The notes under the pieces were generated by a model. The model was given only the letters and a program-made list of their open reading frames with translations, was not told the DNA's origin and did no database searches. DNA of 64,000 nt from Blastomonas ursincola. Lineage in GTDB: Bacteria > Pseudomonadota > Alphaproteobacteria > Sphingomonadales > Sphingomonadaceae. The stretch spans positions 215,819 through 279,818 of the forward strand of contig NZ_VDES01000003.1 in the NCBI RefSeq assembly GCF_013607875.1, given 5' to 3'. This document shows positions 25,949-35,495 of the stretch, piece after piece. The first letter of the stretch is position 1; each line of letters opens with the position of its first letter. A program made the position numbers and the translations under genes.

Positions 25949-27703
25949 TCAGTTGTGCTGCACCGTATCCAACCGGACAAGCTCGATTCCGCCAGCATGC
26001 GGAAAGCGTGGCCACATGCCCTGGGCCAGGCCCGTCGCACTCTTCGAGTTCACGCCAGCCTGCTTTTCGTACATCCAGTAGTTGCGCAGGATGATGCCCA
26101 CATAGGCGCGTGTTTCCCAATAGGGGATCGATTCGATGAACAGCAGCGGATCGCCATTATCCCGTACCTTCTCGTTCCAACGGCTGACCGGCAGCGGACC
26201 GGCATTATAAGCGGCGATGATCTTGGGCAGCAGCCCTTGGGTCTCGGGCCGGGTGTTGAGGAATTCGAGATAGCGTTGGCCATATTCGAGGTTCACGGCG
26301 GGCTGATAGAGCGCGCTGGCATCGAGCGACTGGCCGCGCGCGCGCGCCATGTCCTGCGCCGTGCCGGGGCGAACCTGCATAAGCCCGCGCGCATCGGCAG
26401 GGCTGCGCGCATCGCTGCGGAAGTTCGATTCCTGCAGCGTATGTGCATAGACCAGCGCCGGATCGACGCGCCAGCCTTCCACCGGCACCCAGCGAGGCGA
26501 GGGGAAGCGTGCGAAGCTGTCCGGGCGGCTGCCCTGCGGTCCGTTCTGCGCGAGCCACATCTGCGTCTGCGGCATCGAAAGATCGCGCGCGAGACGCAGC
26601 AGGCAATCGTGCGCGCTGTCGCCGGCAATCTGCGCTTCGTGGCGCAACACCTGGTCGGCCAAGGTCGATTCGCCGATCTGCGTCAGCGCGATGGCACGGC
26701 GGACATTGGGTCGGTCCTTGAGCAGTTTCCAGTCGTTGGTGCTGAAATCGGGCGCGCGAACCGAGCTGTCGGCAAGGCCCAGCTGCTCGGCCGCGAGCAC
26801 GCCATAGAGCGTCTCGCCATATTGGCTGGCCGCACGCAGATTGGCCTGGACCAGATCGGGGCGTCGGCAGCGCGTCGCGGCGCGCGAGGCCCAGTAATAT
26901 CCGGCAGCGCGCTGTTCCTCGTTCCAGGCATTGGCGGCGGCGCCTTCGAAGCCCTGGAGCGCAGCGGCGCAGTTGCCCAGGCGCCATGCTGCAAGCCCGG
27001 CGGTCCAGTGCGCCTCGCCCAGCCACTCGCCCGAACCCAGCGTCGCGGCGCGCGCCATGTCGAGTGCTTCCTGATCGCGGTTCTCGAGATAATAGGACCA
27101 GGCGACCCGCTGCTGCAGTTCGGTGCGCGCCTGAGGGCTGAGGAAATCGACCTGATCGGCCAGCGCCGCTGCCGCACCGGCGGGATCGTCGGCGACGATG
27201 CGTTCCTGGATCGTCGCGGCAAGCGTGGGTGGCACCGTGCCGTCTGCAACGCTGCGCGGCTTGCCCCGCCGGGTCAGCCCGCCAAAATTCGCCATGCGCA
27301 CCATCTGGGGGCGGTCGGGCAGGATCGTCGCACCGCGCTTGGTGGCAAGCGACGCCAGACGTTCGGCATGCGGGAGGTCTGGTGCGGCATTGAGCAGGCT
27401 GAGCAGCGGTCCCATCTCGACACGCGGCGAATTGGCGGCAAGGAACAGCTCGGCCCGCGCGATATCGTGCAGCACGCCCTTTTCGCGGCTGTCGAGCAGT
27501 TCGCTCGCCTTGGCCCAGTTCTGCCCCCTGATCGCGCCGAACACCTGCGAATAATAGTCGCGCTCCGACGAGGAGAGCAGATCGGGCACCTGCGTCTTGG
27601 CGACGCGACTGGAAAAATAGCTATAGGATGATTCTTCGGCCATGGCTGGCTGGCAGGAGATCAGGGCCGCACCCCCGGCGATGATCAGCGCTTTCTTCAG
27701 CAA
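25949..27703 (-). CDS. slt: Soluble lytic murein transglycosylase
   Basis: 584 residues: signal peptide (MLKKALIIAGGAALISCQPAMAE), a long superhelical array of short helices (about 40-400), and a C-terminal goose-type lysozyme-like domain. Catalytic Glu425 is in HTLQESNFRS, followed by the family blocks ADARGLMQVRPGTAQDMA and IIAAYNAGPLPVSRW. It cleaves peptidoglycan with 1,6-anhydro product in the periplasm. A Cys at the signal end (ISCQP) is followed by an AxA site, so lipoprotein processing is possible but less likely. Confidence 0.92.
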   Translation of the reverse strand: MLKKALIIAGGAALISCQPAMAEESSYSYFSSRVAKTQVPDLLSSSERDYYSQVFGAIRGQNWAKASELLDSREKGVLHDIARAELFLAANSPRVEMGPLLSLLNAAPDLPHAERLASLATKRGATILPDRPQMVRMANFGGLTRRGKPRSVADGTVPPTLAATIQERIVADDPAGAAAALADQVDFLSPQARTELQQRVAWSYYLENRDQEALDMARAATLGSGEWLGEAHWTAGLAAWRLGNCAAALQGFEGAAANAWNEEQRAAGYYWASRAATRCRRPDLVQANLRAASQYGETLYGVLAAEQLGLADSSVRAPDFSTNDWKLLKDRPNVRRAIALTQIGESTLADQVLRHEAQIAGDSAHDCLLRLARDLSMPQTQMWLAQNGPQGSRPDSFARFPSPRWVPVEGWRVDPALVYAHTLQESNFRSDARSPADARGLMQVRPGTAQDMARARGQSLDASALYQPAVNLEYGQRYLEFLNTRPETQGLLPKIIAAYNAGPLPVSRWNEKVRDNGDPLLFIESIPYWETRAYVGIILRNYWMYEKQAGVNSKSATGLAQGMWPRFPHAGGIELVRLDTVQHN

Positions 27704-27707
27704 GGTC

Positions 27708-28475
27708 TTACTCCACGAGCAGCTTCTGCCATTGCTGCCACGCCATGCCTTTCTCTTGCGCGATGCGATGAAACATCAGGCTGAGCTTGCGCGTGACCAC
27801 CGTTTTGACAGTTCGGTCACCATGGTTAAGAAAATGCAAATCGGTTGGCTTTTGCGATGGGTCGTGGCTGAGCAGCGCCCTGGCGGTGTCTTCGCCTGCA
27901 ACCACCAGCATTTCCGGGGCTGCGAGCCCGATGTGATGCCGGGCGATGCGAGTCCAGGTACCAAGATGCGGCAGCGCCGCCTGGTTGTCGAGAACGACCC
28001 GCGGGAACAGCGAGGCACGGTAGACATCCTCCGGCGCAAAACCGCACGCGCGCGCGATCATGTCGAGCAGCCGGCCCGAGCGGCCCGATAGCACCGTGTC
28101 CTGGTCGTCACGCTCTGGCGCGCCGGTCAGGACCATCACCCTAGCACCTTGCCGTCCCGCTGGCACAATATGGCGGCCGTCGCCGCCGTCTGCCGCGAGC
28201 GACCCGCTGCGCCATGCCGCGGCAAAGGCATCGAGCGTCTCGGGCAGGACAAGTTCTGCGGGCGCCTTGGCAACGGGTGCGCCGGGCGCACGCGCGCCAG
28301 CCACCGGCGCTTGCTGAGGCGCGGGGCGCTGCGCCGGCGCTGTACGCACCGGCGGCGCATCATCGGCTAGCCAGTCGTTGGGTGTATCGGCAAAGTCCCA
28401 GTCCACGCCGGCCAGCTGCCACCAGTCGACCAGGCTTTGTGCCTCGCGCAGGGGATCGTTCACCGGTGTCAGCAC
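27708..28475 (-). CDS. Degenerate uracil-DNA-glycosylase-like protein
   Basis: 255 residues from a GTG. After a Pro/Ala-rich linker (45-75) the second half keeps the layout of family 4 UDG: a VMVLTGAPERDDQ segment where GEAPGxxED is expected, SGRSGRLLDMIARACGF, EDVYRASLFPR, and LLVVAGEDTARALL. The protein has one cysteine only, so the four [4Fe-4S] ligands of family 4 are absent, and the Glu/Gly of the catalytic loop are altered. It may be an inactive or repurposed relative. It ends 4 bases before slt. Confidence 0.65.
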   Translation of the reverse strand: MLTPVNDPLREAQSLVDWWQLAGVDWDFADTPNDWLADDAPPVRTAPAQRPAPQQAPVAGARAPGAPVAKAPAELVLPETLDAFAAAWRSGSLAADGGDGRHIVPAGRQGARVMVLTGAPERDDQDTVLSGRSGRLLDMIARACGFAPEDVYRASLFPRVVLDNQAALPHLGTWTRIARHHIGLAAPEMLVVAGEDTARALLSHDPSQKPTDLHFLNHGDRTVKTVVTRKLSLMFHRIAQEKGMAWQQWQKLLVE

Positions 28476-28494
28476 GTTGATGCCCCAAAGCGGG

Positions 28495-28521
28495 TTGACT
28501 TGCGCGCTGCGGCGCTATTGG
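28495..28521 (+). promoter_or_regulatory. Candidate promoter for ETF-QO
   Basis: TTGACT (28495-28500) is followed by GCTATT (28514-28519). The pattern fits the short-spaced TTGAC ... GCTA form described for alphaproteobacterial housekeeping promoters, and lies about 70 bases before the ATG at 28590. Confidence 0.45.
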
Positions 28522-28589
28522 AGTGAACGGGAGAGGGCATGCCATTGCCTTATGGCACAGGCCCCATCCTGAGCAACGGGGAAGACGAG

Positions 28590-30242
28590 ATGACTGAACG
28601 CGAATCCATGCCATTTGACGTCGTGATTGTCGGCGCGGGCCCTGCCGGCCTCGCTGCGGCGATCCGGCTCAAACAACTGGCAGCGGAAGCGAATGCCGAG
28701 ATCGAGGTGTGCGTCATCGAGAAAGGCTCGGAAGTCGGTGCGCACATCCTGTCCGGCGCGGTGTTCGATCCGCGTGCGCTCGACGAGCTGATTCCCGACT
28801 GGCGCGAGCAGGATTGCCCGATGGCCGCCACCCCGGTGACCGAGAACCATCACTGGGTGCTGACCAAGACCAGGAAGATGGCGATCCCGCATATCGCGAC
28901 GCCCTCGTTCATGCACAACAAGGGCACCTATACCGGCAGTCTCGGCAATCTGTGCCGCTGGCTGGCGGAAAAGGCCGAAGAGCTGGAAGTCCAGATCTTC
29001 CCCGGCTTCGCTGCGGCGGAAATCCTGTACAACGAGGACGGCTCGATCAAGGGCGTTGCTACCGGCGACATGGGCATCGGCAAGGATGGCGAGCACAAGC
29101 CCGACTATACGCCGGGTCTGGAACTGCATGCCCGCTACACCTTCTTTGCCGAAGGCGCGCGCGGCCATCTCACCAAGATCCTCAAGCGCCAGTTCGATCT
29201 GGAGGCCAATTGCGAACCGCAGGTCTATGGCATCGGCCTCAAGGAACTGTGGGACATCGACCCCAAGAAGCACGTGCCGGGCCGCGTGATCCATACCCAG
29301 GGCTGGCCGCTCGACGACGCCTGGGGCGGCGGTTTCCTCTATCACCAGGCCAATGGCCAGGTGGCATTGGGCTTCGTGGTCGCGCTGTCTTATCAGAACC
29401 CGCATCTATCGCCCTTCCAGGAATTCCAGCGCTGGAAGACGCACCCGGAAATCCGCAAGATCCTCGAAGGCGGCAAGCGCGTGTCCTACGGCGCGCGCGC
29501 GATCAACGAGGGCGGCTGGCAGTCGGTGCCCAAGCTCGCCTTCCCGGGCGGCGCGCTGATCGGGTGCAGCGCTGGCTTCGTCAACGTGCCGCGCATCAAG
29601 GGCAGCCATACCGCGATGAAATCGGGCATGCTCGCTGCCGAAGCCGCGTTCCGCGCGATCCAGGCCGATCGCACGTCGGATGAGCTCTCGGATTATCAGG
29701 AAAATCTCAACGCCAGCTGGATCGCCGAGGAACTGAAAAAGGTCCAGAATGTCGAACCTTGTGTCGACAAGTTCGGCGGCACCATCGGCACCGTTCTCGG
29801 CGGCATCGACATGTGGATGCGTCAGCTGGGTATCGGCCTGCCGATCACGATGAAGCACGACCCCGATTACAAGCATATGGGCCGGGCCGATCTCTACAAG
29901 CCGATCGATTATCCCAAGCCCGATGGTGTGATCACCTTCGACCGGCTGTCGTCGGTGTTCCTGTCGAACACCAATCATGAGGAAGACCAGCCGGTCCACT
30001 TGCAGCTCAAGGACCCCAGCATCCCGATCCAGGTCAACCTGCCGCTCTATGACGAGCCGGCGCAGCGCTACTGCCCTGCGGGCGTGTACGAGGTGGTCGG
30101 GCAGGAAGAGGGCAACCCGCGCTTCCAGATCAACGCGCAGAACTGCGTCCACTGCAAGACCTGCGACATCAAGGAAATGAGCCAGAACATCAACTGGGTG
30201 GTGCCCGAAGGTGGCGGCGGCCCGAACTACCCGAACATGTGA
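28590..30242 (+). CDS. Electron transfer flavoprotein-ubiquinone oxidoreductase
   Basis: 550 residues. FAD dinucleotide-binding motif near the start (DVVIVGAGPAGLAAAIRL), membrane-associated ubiquinone region in the middle, and a C-terminal [4Fe-4S] domain with CPAGVYEV and NCVHCKTCDIKE. It passes electrons from ETF, reduced by fatty-acid and amino-acid dehydrogenases, to the quinone pool. The ATG at 28590 has GGGGAAGA upstream and is preferred to an in-frame ATG at 28539. ETF subunits are not in the window. Confidence 0.96.
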   Translation: MTERESMPFDVVIVGAGPAGLAAAIRLKQLAAEANAEIEVCVIEKGSEVGAHILSGAVFDPRALDELIPDWREQDCPMAATPVTENHHWVLTKTRKMAIPHIATPSFMHNKGTYTGSLGNLCRWLAEKAEELEVQIFPGFAAAEILYNEDGSIKGVATGDMGIGKDGEHKPDYTPGLELHARYTFFAEGARGHLTKILKRQFDLEANCEPQVYGIGLKELWDIDPKKHVPGRVIHTQGWPLDDAWGGGFLYHQANGQVALGFVVALSYQNPHLSPFQEFQRWKTHPEIRKILEGGKRVSYGARAINEGGWQSVPKLAFPGGALIGCSAGFVNVPRIKGSHTAMKSGMLAAEAAFRAIQADRTSDELSDYQENLNASWIAEELKKVQNVEPCVDKFGGTIGTVLGGIDMWMRQLGIGLPITMKHDPDYKHMGRADLYKPIDYPKPDGVITFDRLSSVFLSNTNHEEDQPVHLQLKDPSIPIQVNLPLYDEPAQRYCPAGVYEVVGQEEGNPRFQINAQNCVHCKTCDIKEMSQNINWVVPEGGGGPNYPNM

Positions 30243-30248
30243 CCTTCG

Positions 30249-30276
30249 AAATTCCTCCCCTTGCAGGGGAGGATTT
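30249..30276. repeat. Short GC palindrome between ETF-QO and ispE
   Basis: AAATTCCTCCCC, loop TTGCA, GGGGAGGATTT: an 11-base imperfect stem starting 7 bases after the ETF-QO stop. The arm sequence ATTCCTCCCC also begins the larger element at 61794, so it is probably a reduced member of the same repeat. It could act as a terminator or attenuator for ispE. Confidence 0.55.
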
Positions 30277-30293
30277 GAGGAACGGAAGCCCCG

Positions 30294-31217
30294 GTGCTGA
30301 CCGAAACCGCCTATGCCAAGGTCAACCTCGCGCTGCACGTCCGGCGGCGGCGCGAGGATGGCTATCATGATCTCGAGAGCCTGTTCGCCTTTGTCGATCG
30401 CGGGGATGAACTGAGCGCGAACGCTCGCGCGGATGGTGGGCTGTCTCTGACGATCAGCGGGCCATTCGCGCATGGCCTCGATAGCGACGATGACAATCTG
30501 GTGCTCCGCGCCGCTCGGTCGCTGCAAATTTCCGTTTGTCCCGAGCGAAGTCGAGGGACGTATGCGCAACGTCCCTCGACTTCGCTCGGGAACTTGGCGG
30601 GGGTGGGTGTTCATTCTAGCGGAAAACTTGGCGCCAATCTGCACCTCACCAAGAATCTCCCCGTCGCTTCCGGAATAGGCGGTGGCTCTGCCGATGCCGC
30701 CGCCGCGCTGCGCCTGCTCAATCGGCTCTGGGGCTGCAACCTGACCGACCGCGCGCTGTGCGTGATCGGCGAGACGCTCGGCTCCGATATCCCTGCCTGT
30801 GTCATCAGCCAGAGCCTGCGCGTCGAGGGCAGGGGCGAAGCGCTGGAACCGCACGATCTGCCGGGCCTTTCGGGCATGCCGATCCTGCTGGTCAATCCTG
30901 GCATTCCGCTCGGCACTGCGCCGGTGTTCCGGGGCTGGGATCAGGTCGATCGAGGCCCGCTCGATACGTCCTGCCTGGAGGCAGTCATCTCAAGTGGTCG
31001 CAATGATCTGGAAGGCCCCGCGCGCGCGCTCGTACCCGAGATCGCGGATGTGCTCGAACGGCTGCGCTCGACCTCCGGCGCCACCCTGTCGCGCATGTCG
31101 GGCAGCGGCGCGACCTGCTTTGCGCTGTTCGATTCGCCAGCGGCCTGTGCCACCGCCGAACAGGCGTTGGCGGCCGAGTACCCAGCATGGTGGCTGATGT
31201 CAGGAATGCTGCGATGA
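30294..31217 (+). CDS. ispE: 4-diphosphocytidyl-2-C-methyl-D-erythritol kinase with an in-frame palindromic insertion
   Basis: 307 residues from a GTG (GGAAG 5 bases upstream). GHMP kinase of the MEP isoprenoid pathway: ETAYAKVNLALHV at the start, the ATP loop LPVASGIGGGSADAAAAL near 122-139, and SRMSGSGATCFALF near the end. It is about 20-25 residues longer than typical IspE. The extra residues (about 81-100) are encoded by a perfect 23-bp palindrome at 30539-30591 placed between two normally adjacent parts of the fold. The frame is kept, so the enzyme is probably functional. Its stop overlaps the next gene (ATGA). Confidence 0.92.
   Translation: MLTETAYAKVNLALHVRRRREDGYHDLESLFAFVDRGDELSANARADGGLSLTISGPFAHGLDSDDDNLVLRAARSLQISVCPERSRGTYAQRPSTSLGNLAGVGVHSSGKLGANLHLTKNLPVASGIGGGSADAAAALRLLNRLWGCNLTDRALCVIGETLGSDIPACVISQSLRVEGRGEALEPHDLPGLSGMPILLVNPGIPLGTAPVFRGWDQVDRGPLDTSCLEAVISSGRNDLEGPARALVPEIADVLERLRSTSGATLSRMSGSGATCFALFDSPAACATAEQALAAEYPAWWLMSGMLR
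30539..30591. repeat. Perfect 23-bp inverted repeat inside ispE
   Basis: Left arm 30539-30561 begins TCCCGAGCGAAGTCGAGG; right arm 30569-30591 is its exact reverse complement; the loop is 7 bases (ATGCGCA). Both arms are translated as residues about 82-99 of IspE (CPERSRG ... RPSTSLG). Such strings recur in predicted proteins of sphingomonads and erythrobacters, so this is a mobile palindromic element. Confidence 0.9.
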
Positions 31218-31948
31218 ACGGCTTTCAACCCTATGAAATCATTGCGCCTCGGCTAGGGTCCGCTGGCGAGAATATCGTCATCATCGCCGACCATGCCAGC
31301 AACCATGTGCCCGATGGCATCGACCTGGGCGTCGCGCCGGACGTCATGATGCAGCATGTCGCGATCGATATCGGCGTTGCCGATGTCACGCGGGTGCTGT
31401 GCGAGACCATCGGTTGCGGCGCGGTGCTGGCGCGCGTCTCTAGGCTGGTGATCGATTTCAACCGCGAGGAGAATGCGCCTGGCCTCATTCCGCTGACCAG
31501 CGACGGCATCGCGGTTCCGGGCAATGCCGGAGCAGACCCCGAAGCGCGCCTTGCCGCCTACTATCGGCCGTATCATGACGCCGTGACGGAGACGTTGGCG
31601 GACATGCGCAATCCCTTCATCCTCTCGCTGCACAGTTTCACGCCGCAGCTCGCGACGCGCCCAAACGAGGCAAGGCCCTGGGATATCGGGATATTGTACA
31701 ATCGCGACGACCGCGCCGCGCGGATCGCCATTCCGCTGCTGGCCAAAGCAGGGCTTCATGTCGGCGACCAGCTGCCTTATGCGGGCACATTGCTCAACGC
31801 GACGATGAACCGCCATGCCGAAGAACCGGGGAGGCCCTATCTGGGCGTCGAGATGCGGCAGGACCATGTGTCGCACCCCCAAGGCGCGGTCCGAATGGCG
31901 GAGATATTGGCACCTGTCGTCCTCGCGTGCCGCAATAGCCTTGCGTAA
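31214..31948 (+). CDS. N-formylglutamate amidohydrolase family protein
   Basis: 244 residues. The blocks [47 protein letters not shown] and [12 protein letters not shown] are the FGase family (PF05013) metal/substrate sites. The enzyme releases formate from N-formylglutamate in histidine breakdown, but the family also contains members acting on other amides, and no hut gene is nearby. Start ATG overlaps the ispE stop by 4 bases, which is the usual ispE-FGase neighbourhood in sphingomonads as I recall it. Confidence 0.88.
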   Translation: MNGFQPYEIIAPRLGSAGENIVIIADHASNHVPDGIDLGVAPDVMMQHVAIDIGVADVTRVLCETIGCGAVLARVSRLVIDFNREENAPGLIPLTSDGIAVPGNAGADPEARLAAYYRPYHDAVTETLADMRNPFILSLHSFTPQLATRPNEARPWDIGILYNRDDRAARIAIPLLAKAGLHVGDQLPYAGTLLNATMNRHAEEPGRPYLGVEMRQDHVSHPQGAVRMAEILAPVVLACRNSLA

Positions 31949-31992
31949 CGCGCGGCTTTTTGGAAAGAGCGCGGCCAGAGAAAGGCCCGATC

Positions 31993-33714
31993 ATGACACA
32001 TAATTTCGACAAGTCGAAGCTCCCCAGCCGCCACGTCTCCGTGGGGCCCGAGCGCGCGCCGCACCGCAGCTATTATTACGCGATGGGCCTGACCGAGGAA
32101 GAGATTGCGAGGCCTTTCGTTGCAGTGGCCAGCGCCGGCAATGACAGTGCGCCGTGCAACACCACGCTTGATGCCCAGGCCGATGCCTGCCGCGAGGGGG
32201 TGAATGCCGCAGGCGGCATGCCGCGCCGCTTCAACACCATCACCGTGACCGATGGCATCGCCATGGGCCATCAGGGTATGAAGAGCTCGCTCGTCAGCCG
32301 TGAGGTCATCGCCGATTCGGTCGAGCTGTCGGTGCGCGGCCATTGCTACGACGCGCTGGTCGGCTTTGCCGGATGCGACAAGTCGCTGCCCGGCATGATG
32401 ATGGCAATGCTGCGGCTCAACGTCCCTTCGATCTTCGTCTATGGCGGCTCGATCCTGCCCGGCCATTATGACGGCCGCGACGTCACGGTGAAAGACGTGT
32501 TCGAGATGGTCGGCCAGCACGCGGCGGGCAATTGTCCGCTCAAGGACCTGATCGCGCTCGAAAAGGTTGCCTGCCCCGGCCATGGCGCGTGCGGCGGACA
32601 ATATACCGCAAACACCATGGCGTGCGTCGGCGAGGCGATCGGTCTTTCGCTGCCCAACAGCAACATGATGCCCGCGCCCTATGAAAGCCGCGCCGAAATC
32701 GCGGTTGCGGCGGGACGCCAGGTCATGGAACTGCTCGCGCGGAACCTCAGGCCACGTGACATCTGTACGCGTGAAGCCTTTGAAAATGCTGCTCGTGTTG
32801 TCGCCGCGACCGGCGGGTCGACCAATGCCGGGCTTCACCTTCCCGCCATGGCGAGCGAAGCGGGGATCGAATTCGACCTGTTCGACGTCGCCGAGATCTT
32901 CAAGACCACCCCCTATATCGCGGATCTGCAACCTGGCGGCCGCTATGTCGCGCGTGACATGTACGAGGCAGGTGGCGTCTACATGCTGATGAAGACGCTG
33001 CTCGAGAACGGCCTGCTGCACGGCGACTGCATGACGGTCACCGGCAAGACGCTGGGCGAGAATATCGACCAGGTCACCTGGAACCCCGACCAGAAGGTCA
33101 TCTACGATGTGAAGACCCCGCTGAGCCCCACCGGCGGCGTCGTCGGCCTCAAGGGTTCGCTCGCGCCCGATGGCGCCATCGTCAAGGTGGCAGGCATGGC
33201 GCGGTTGCAATTTACTGGCCCCGCCCAGGTGTTCGACTGCGAGGAAGAGTGCTTCGCTGCGGTCGAGGCACGCCAGATTCGCGAAGGATCGGTCATCGTC
33301 ATCCGCTATGAAGGCCCCAAGGGCGGCCCCGGCATGCGCGAGATGCTGTCGACCACGGCGGCGCTCTATGGCCAGGGCATGGGCGAGAGCGTCGCGCTGA
33401 TCACCGACGGACGCTTTTCTGGCGCGACGCGCGGCTTCTGCATCGGCCATGTCGGCCCCGAAGCCGCCGATTGCGGCCCGATCGCGCTGGTCGAGGATGG
33501 CGACATCATCGCGATCGATGCCGAAGCGGGTACGATCGACCTGCATGTCGACGAGGCGGTGCTGGCCGAGCGCCGCAAGACCTGGCAGCCGCGCACCAAC
33601 GACTATCAGGCGGGTGCGCTGTGGCGCTATGCGCAGAATGTCGGCCCCGCGAGCAAGGGCGCGGTGACGCATCCGGGAGCCAAGGCGGAACGCCATGTCT
33701 ATGCGGATATCTGA
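31993..33714 (+). CDS. ilvD: Dihydroxy-acid dehydratase
   Basis: 573 residues. Forms 2-oxo acids in isoleucine and valine synthesis using an Fe-S cluster. Cysteine-bearing blocks [25 protein letters not shown] and [16 protein letters not shown] are present, as is SDGRFSG-like [17 protein letters not shown]. The ATG at 31993 gives [14 protein letters not shown]. The 3' end overlaps the following lipoprotein gene by 20 bases. Confidence 0.95.
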   Translation: MTHNFDKSKLPSRHVSVGPERAPHRSYYYAMGLTEEEIARPFVAVASAGNDSAPCNTTLDAQADACREGVNAAGGMPRRFNTITVTDGIAMGHQGMKSSLVSREVIADSVELSVRGHCYDALVGFAGCDKSLPGMMMAMLRLNVPSIFVYGGSILPGHYDGRDVTVKDVFEMVGQHAAGNCPLKDLIALEKVACPGHGACGGQYTANTMACVGEAIGLSLPNSNMMPAPYESRAEIAVAAGRQVMELLARNLRPRDICTREAFENAARVVAATGGSTNAGLHLPAMASEAGIEFDLFDVAEIFKTTPYIADLQPGGRYVARDMYEAGGVYMLMKTLLENGLLHGDCMTVTGKTLGENIDQVTWNPDQKVIYDVKTPLSPTGGVVGLKGSLAPDGAIVKVAGMARLQFTGPAQVFDCEEECFAAVEARQIREGSVIVIRYEGPKGGPGMREMLSTTAALYGQGMGESVALITDGRFSGATRGFCIGHVGPEAADCGPIALVEDGDIIAIDAEAGTIDLHVDEAVLAERRKTWQPRTNDYQAGALWRYAQNVGPASKGAVTHPGAKAERHVYADI

Positions 33715-34078
33715 GACATTGGTCGTTTCCGCTGCCCTGGCGGTGCTGGCGGGGTGCTCCGGCGAAACCCAACCAGATCCGGTGGCAGGGGCGGACGACA
33801 GCCGCGTCGCCTGCGCGCTGGGCAGCGATACCGAATTTGCTCAGAAATGCGATGTCGAGCGCGTGCAGAATGGTGACAGGCGCGAATTGGTGTTGCGGCA
33901 CCCCGATGGCGGCTTTCGGCGGTTCGAGATCGTCACCGACGGGCGCGGACTTATCGCGGCCGATGGGGCAGAACAGGCGGTCGTAACCCCTCTGGCAGAC
34001 GGTCGCATCCAGCTTTCGGTCGGCGATGACCGCTATCGTATCCCCGCCACGATCAAGCCTGGCGCTGGCGGTGGCTGA
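33695..34078 (+). CDS. Predicted small lipoprotein, unknown function
   Basis: 127 residues with signal sequence and lipobox LAVLAGC (Cys near residue 21). The mature part contains two more cysteines (VACALG ... QKCDVER) that could form a disulphide, and a repeated strand pattern. An in-frame ATG at 33701 is an equally good start. It overlaps ilvD by 20 bases and the next gene by 8, so it is expressed in that operon. No family recognised. Confidence 0.72.
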   Translation: MSMRISETLVVSAALAVLAGCSGETQPDPVAGADDSRVACALGSDTEFAQKCDVERVQNGDRRELVLRHPDGGFRRFEIVTDGRGLIAADGAEQAVVTPLADGRIQLSVGDDRYRIPATIKPGAGGG

Positions 34079-35495
34079 TCGCGGATCAGCCGTGCTGACG
34101 GTCGCCGAGATGGTGGCGGCCGAACAGGCGATCTTTGACACCGGCGTCTCGGTTGATGCGCTGATGCGGCGCGCGGGCGAGGGGGCAGGCCAGATGATCT
34201 GGCGGATCGGCGGCACGACGCCGACGCTGGTGCTGTGCGGTCCTGGAAACAATGGCGGCGATGGCTATGTTATCGCAGAGTTTTTGCGTGCAAAGGGCGT
34301 GCGGGTCACCGTTGCCGCATTGTCCGAACCGCGCACCGACGCCGCGCGCAATGCGCGGGCGCGCTTTTGTGGCGAGGTTGTAAGGTTCGATGAGGTCGAA
34401 CCCGCTACGCAGGTCGTCGATTGCCTGTTTGGTAGCGGTCTGACACGCCCGCTCGACGGTGCCGTCTGGCATCGTTTTGCCGAACTGGTCGGCCAGGCAC
34501 GGCGCAGCTTCGCCATTGATCTGCCCAGCGGCGCGGATGCCGACCGCGCGGTCTGGCTCAACGAACCGCTGCGCTTCGACCATGTGCTGGCGCTGGGCGC
34601 GTGGAAATATGCCCATCTGCTCGAGCCCGTCGCGAGCGATTGCGGCGCGCTGAGCCTGATCGAGATCGGAGTCGATACCGAAGCCGCCAGGGTGCGCAGG
34701 ATCGCCCGGCCCTCGATTGTCGCGCCCGATGCGCGTTCGCACAAGTACCGCCGCGGGCTGGTCGCGGTGTTGGTTGGCGCGATGCCGGGTGCGGCGCTGC
34801 TCGCGGCACATGCAGCGCAGGGGGCAGGGGCCGGGTATGTGAAGCTGATCGGCGAGGGCGATCCGCCGCCACAGCTTCCTGCCGATATTGTCTGGCAGCG
34901 CACAGACGGCGCGGGCTCGGTCGCCGAAGCGCTGCAAGACTCGCGCATCGGCACCGTCGTGGTCGGCCCGGGCCTGGGGCGGGACGATCAGGCGCGCGCG
35001 CTGCTCGAGACCGCGTTGGGGTGCCCTCATCCTCTGATCGTCGATGCCGATGCCTTGCATCTGCTGCCCGGTTATTTCGCGAGCCTGAAGGGGCGGGGCG
35101 CGCCGGTGCTGCTGACCCCGCACCAGGGCGAATTCGATGTGCTCGCGGGCGAGACCGGTGCCGATGCGATCAATAAGGTCGCTCGGGCCGAGGCGCTTGC
35201 CCGGACGCTGGATACGTTCGTGCTCTACAAGGGTGCGGATACCGTCATCGCCGCGCCCGATGGCCGCGCGGTCATTGCCGACCGCCGCTATTCCTGGCTG
35301 TCGGTCGCGGGCACCGGTGATGTGCTTGCCGGCTGCATGGCGGCGCGGCTTGCGGGCCATGCTCAGCCGTTCGACGCCATGACCGAGGCCGCCTGGCTGC
35401 ACGACCGCGCCGCGCGAATCGCAGGACCGGCGTTCAGCGCGCTGCAGCTCGCCAACGCCTTGCCGCGAGCGCTGGAGACCTGTCTTGAACGATGA
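34071..35495 (+). CDS. nnr: Bifunctional NAD(P)HX epimerase/dehydratase (YjeF/Nnr)
   Basis: 474 residues from the GTG at 34071. The N-terminal half is YjeF_N epimerase (TLVLCGPGNNGGDGYVIAEFL, FAIDLPSGAD) and the C-terminal half is a ribokinase-like ADP/ATP-dependent dehydratase (HKYRRGLVAVLVGAMPGAALLAA, LTPHQGEFDVL, VAGTGDVLAGCMAARL). Together they repair hydrated NADH and NADPH. Two GTG starts (34071 and 34092) are possible; the first overlaps the lipoprotein stop. It overlaps the methyltransferase gene at its 3' end. Confidence 0.93.
   Translation: MADRGSAVLTVAEMVAAEQAIFDTGVSVDALMRRAGEGAGQMIWRIGGTTPTLVLCGPGNNGGDGYVIAEFLRAKGVRVTVAALSEPRTDAARNARARFCGEVVRFDEVEPATQVVDCLFGSGLTRPLDGAVWHRFAELVGQARRSFAIDLPSGADADRAVWLNEPLRFDHVLALGAWKYAHLLEPVASDCGALSLIEIGVDTEAARVRRIARPSIVAPDARSHKYRRGLVAVLVGAMPGAALLAAHAAQGAGAGYVKLIGEGDPPPQLPADIVWQRTDGAGSVAEALQDSRIGTVVVGPGLGRDDQARALLETALGCPHPLIVDADALHLLPGYFASLKGRGAPVLLTPHQGEFDVLAGETGADAINKVARAEALARTLDTFVLYKGADTVIAAPDGRAVIADRRYSWLSVAGTGDVLAGCMAARLAGHAQPFDAMTEAAWLHDRAARIAGPAFSALQLANALPRALETCLER

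Noticed and set aside
25379-27631. 750-codon open frame on the plus strand
   Set aside because: Antisense to the lytic transglycosylase and part of moaB; His/Gln/Arg/Ala-rich shadow translation of a high-GC gene, no recognisable domain.
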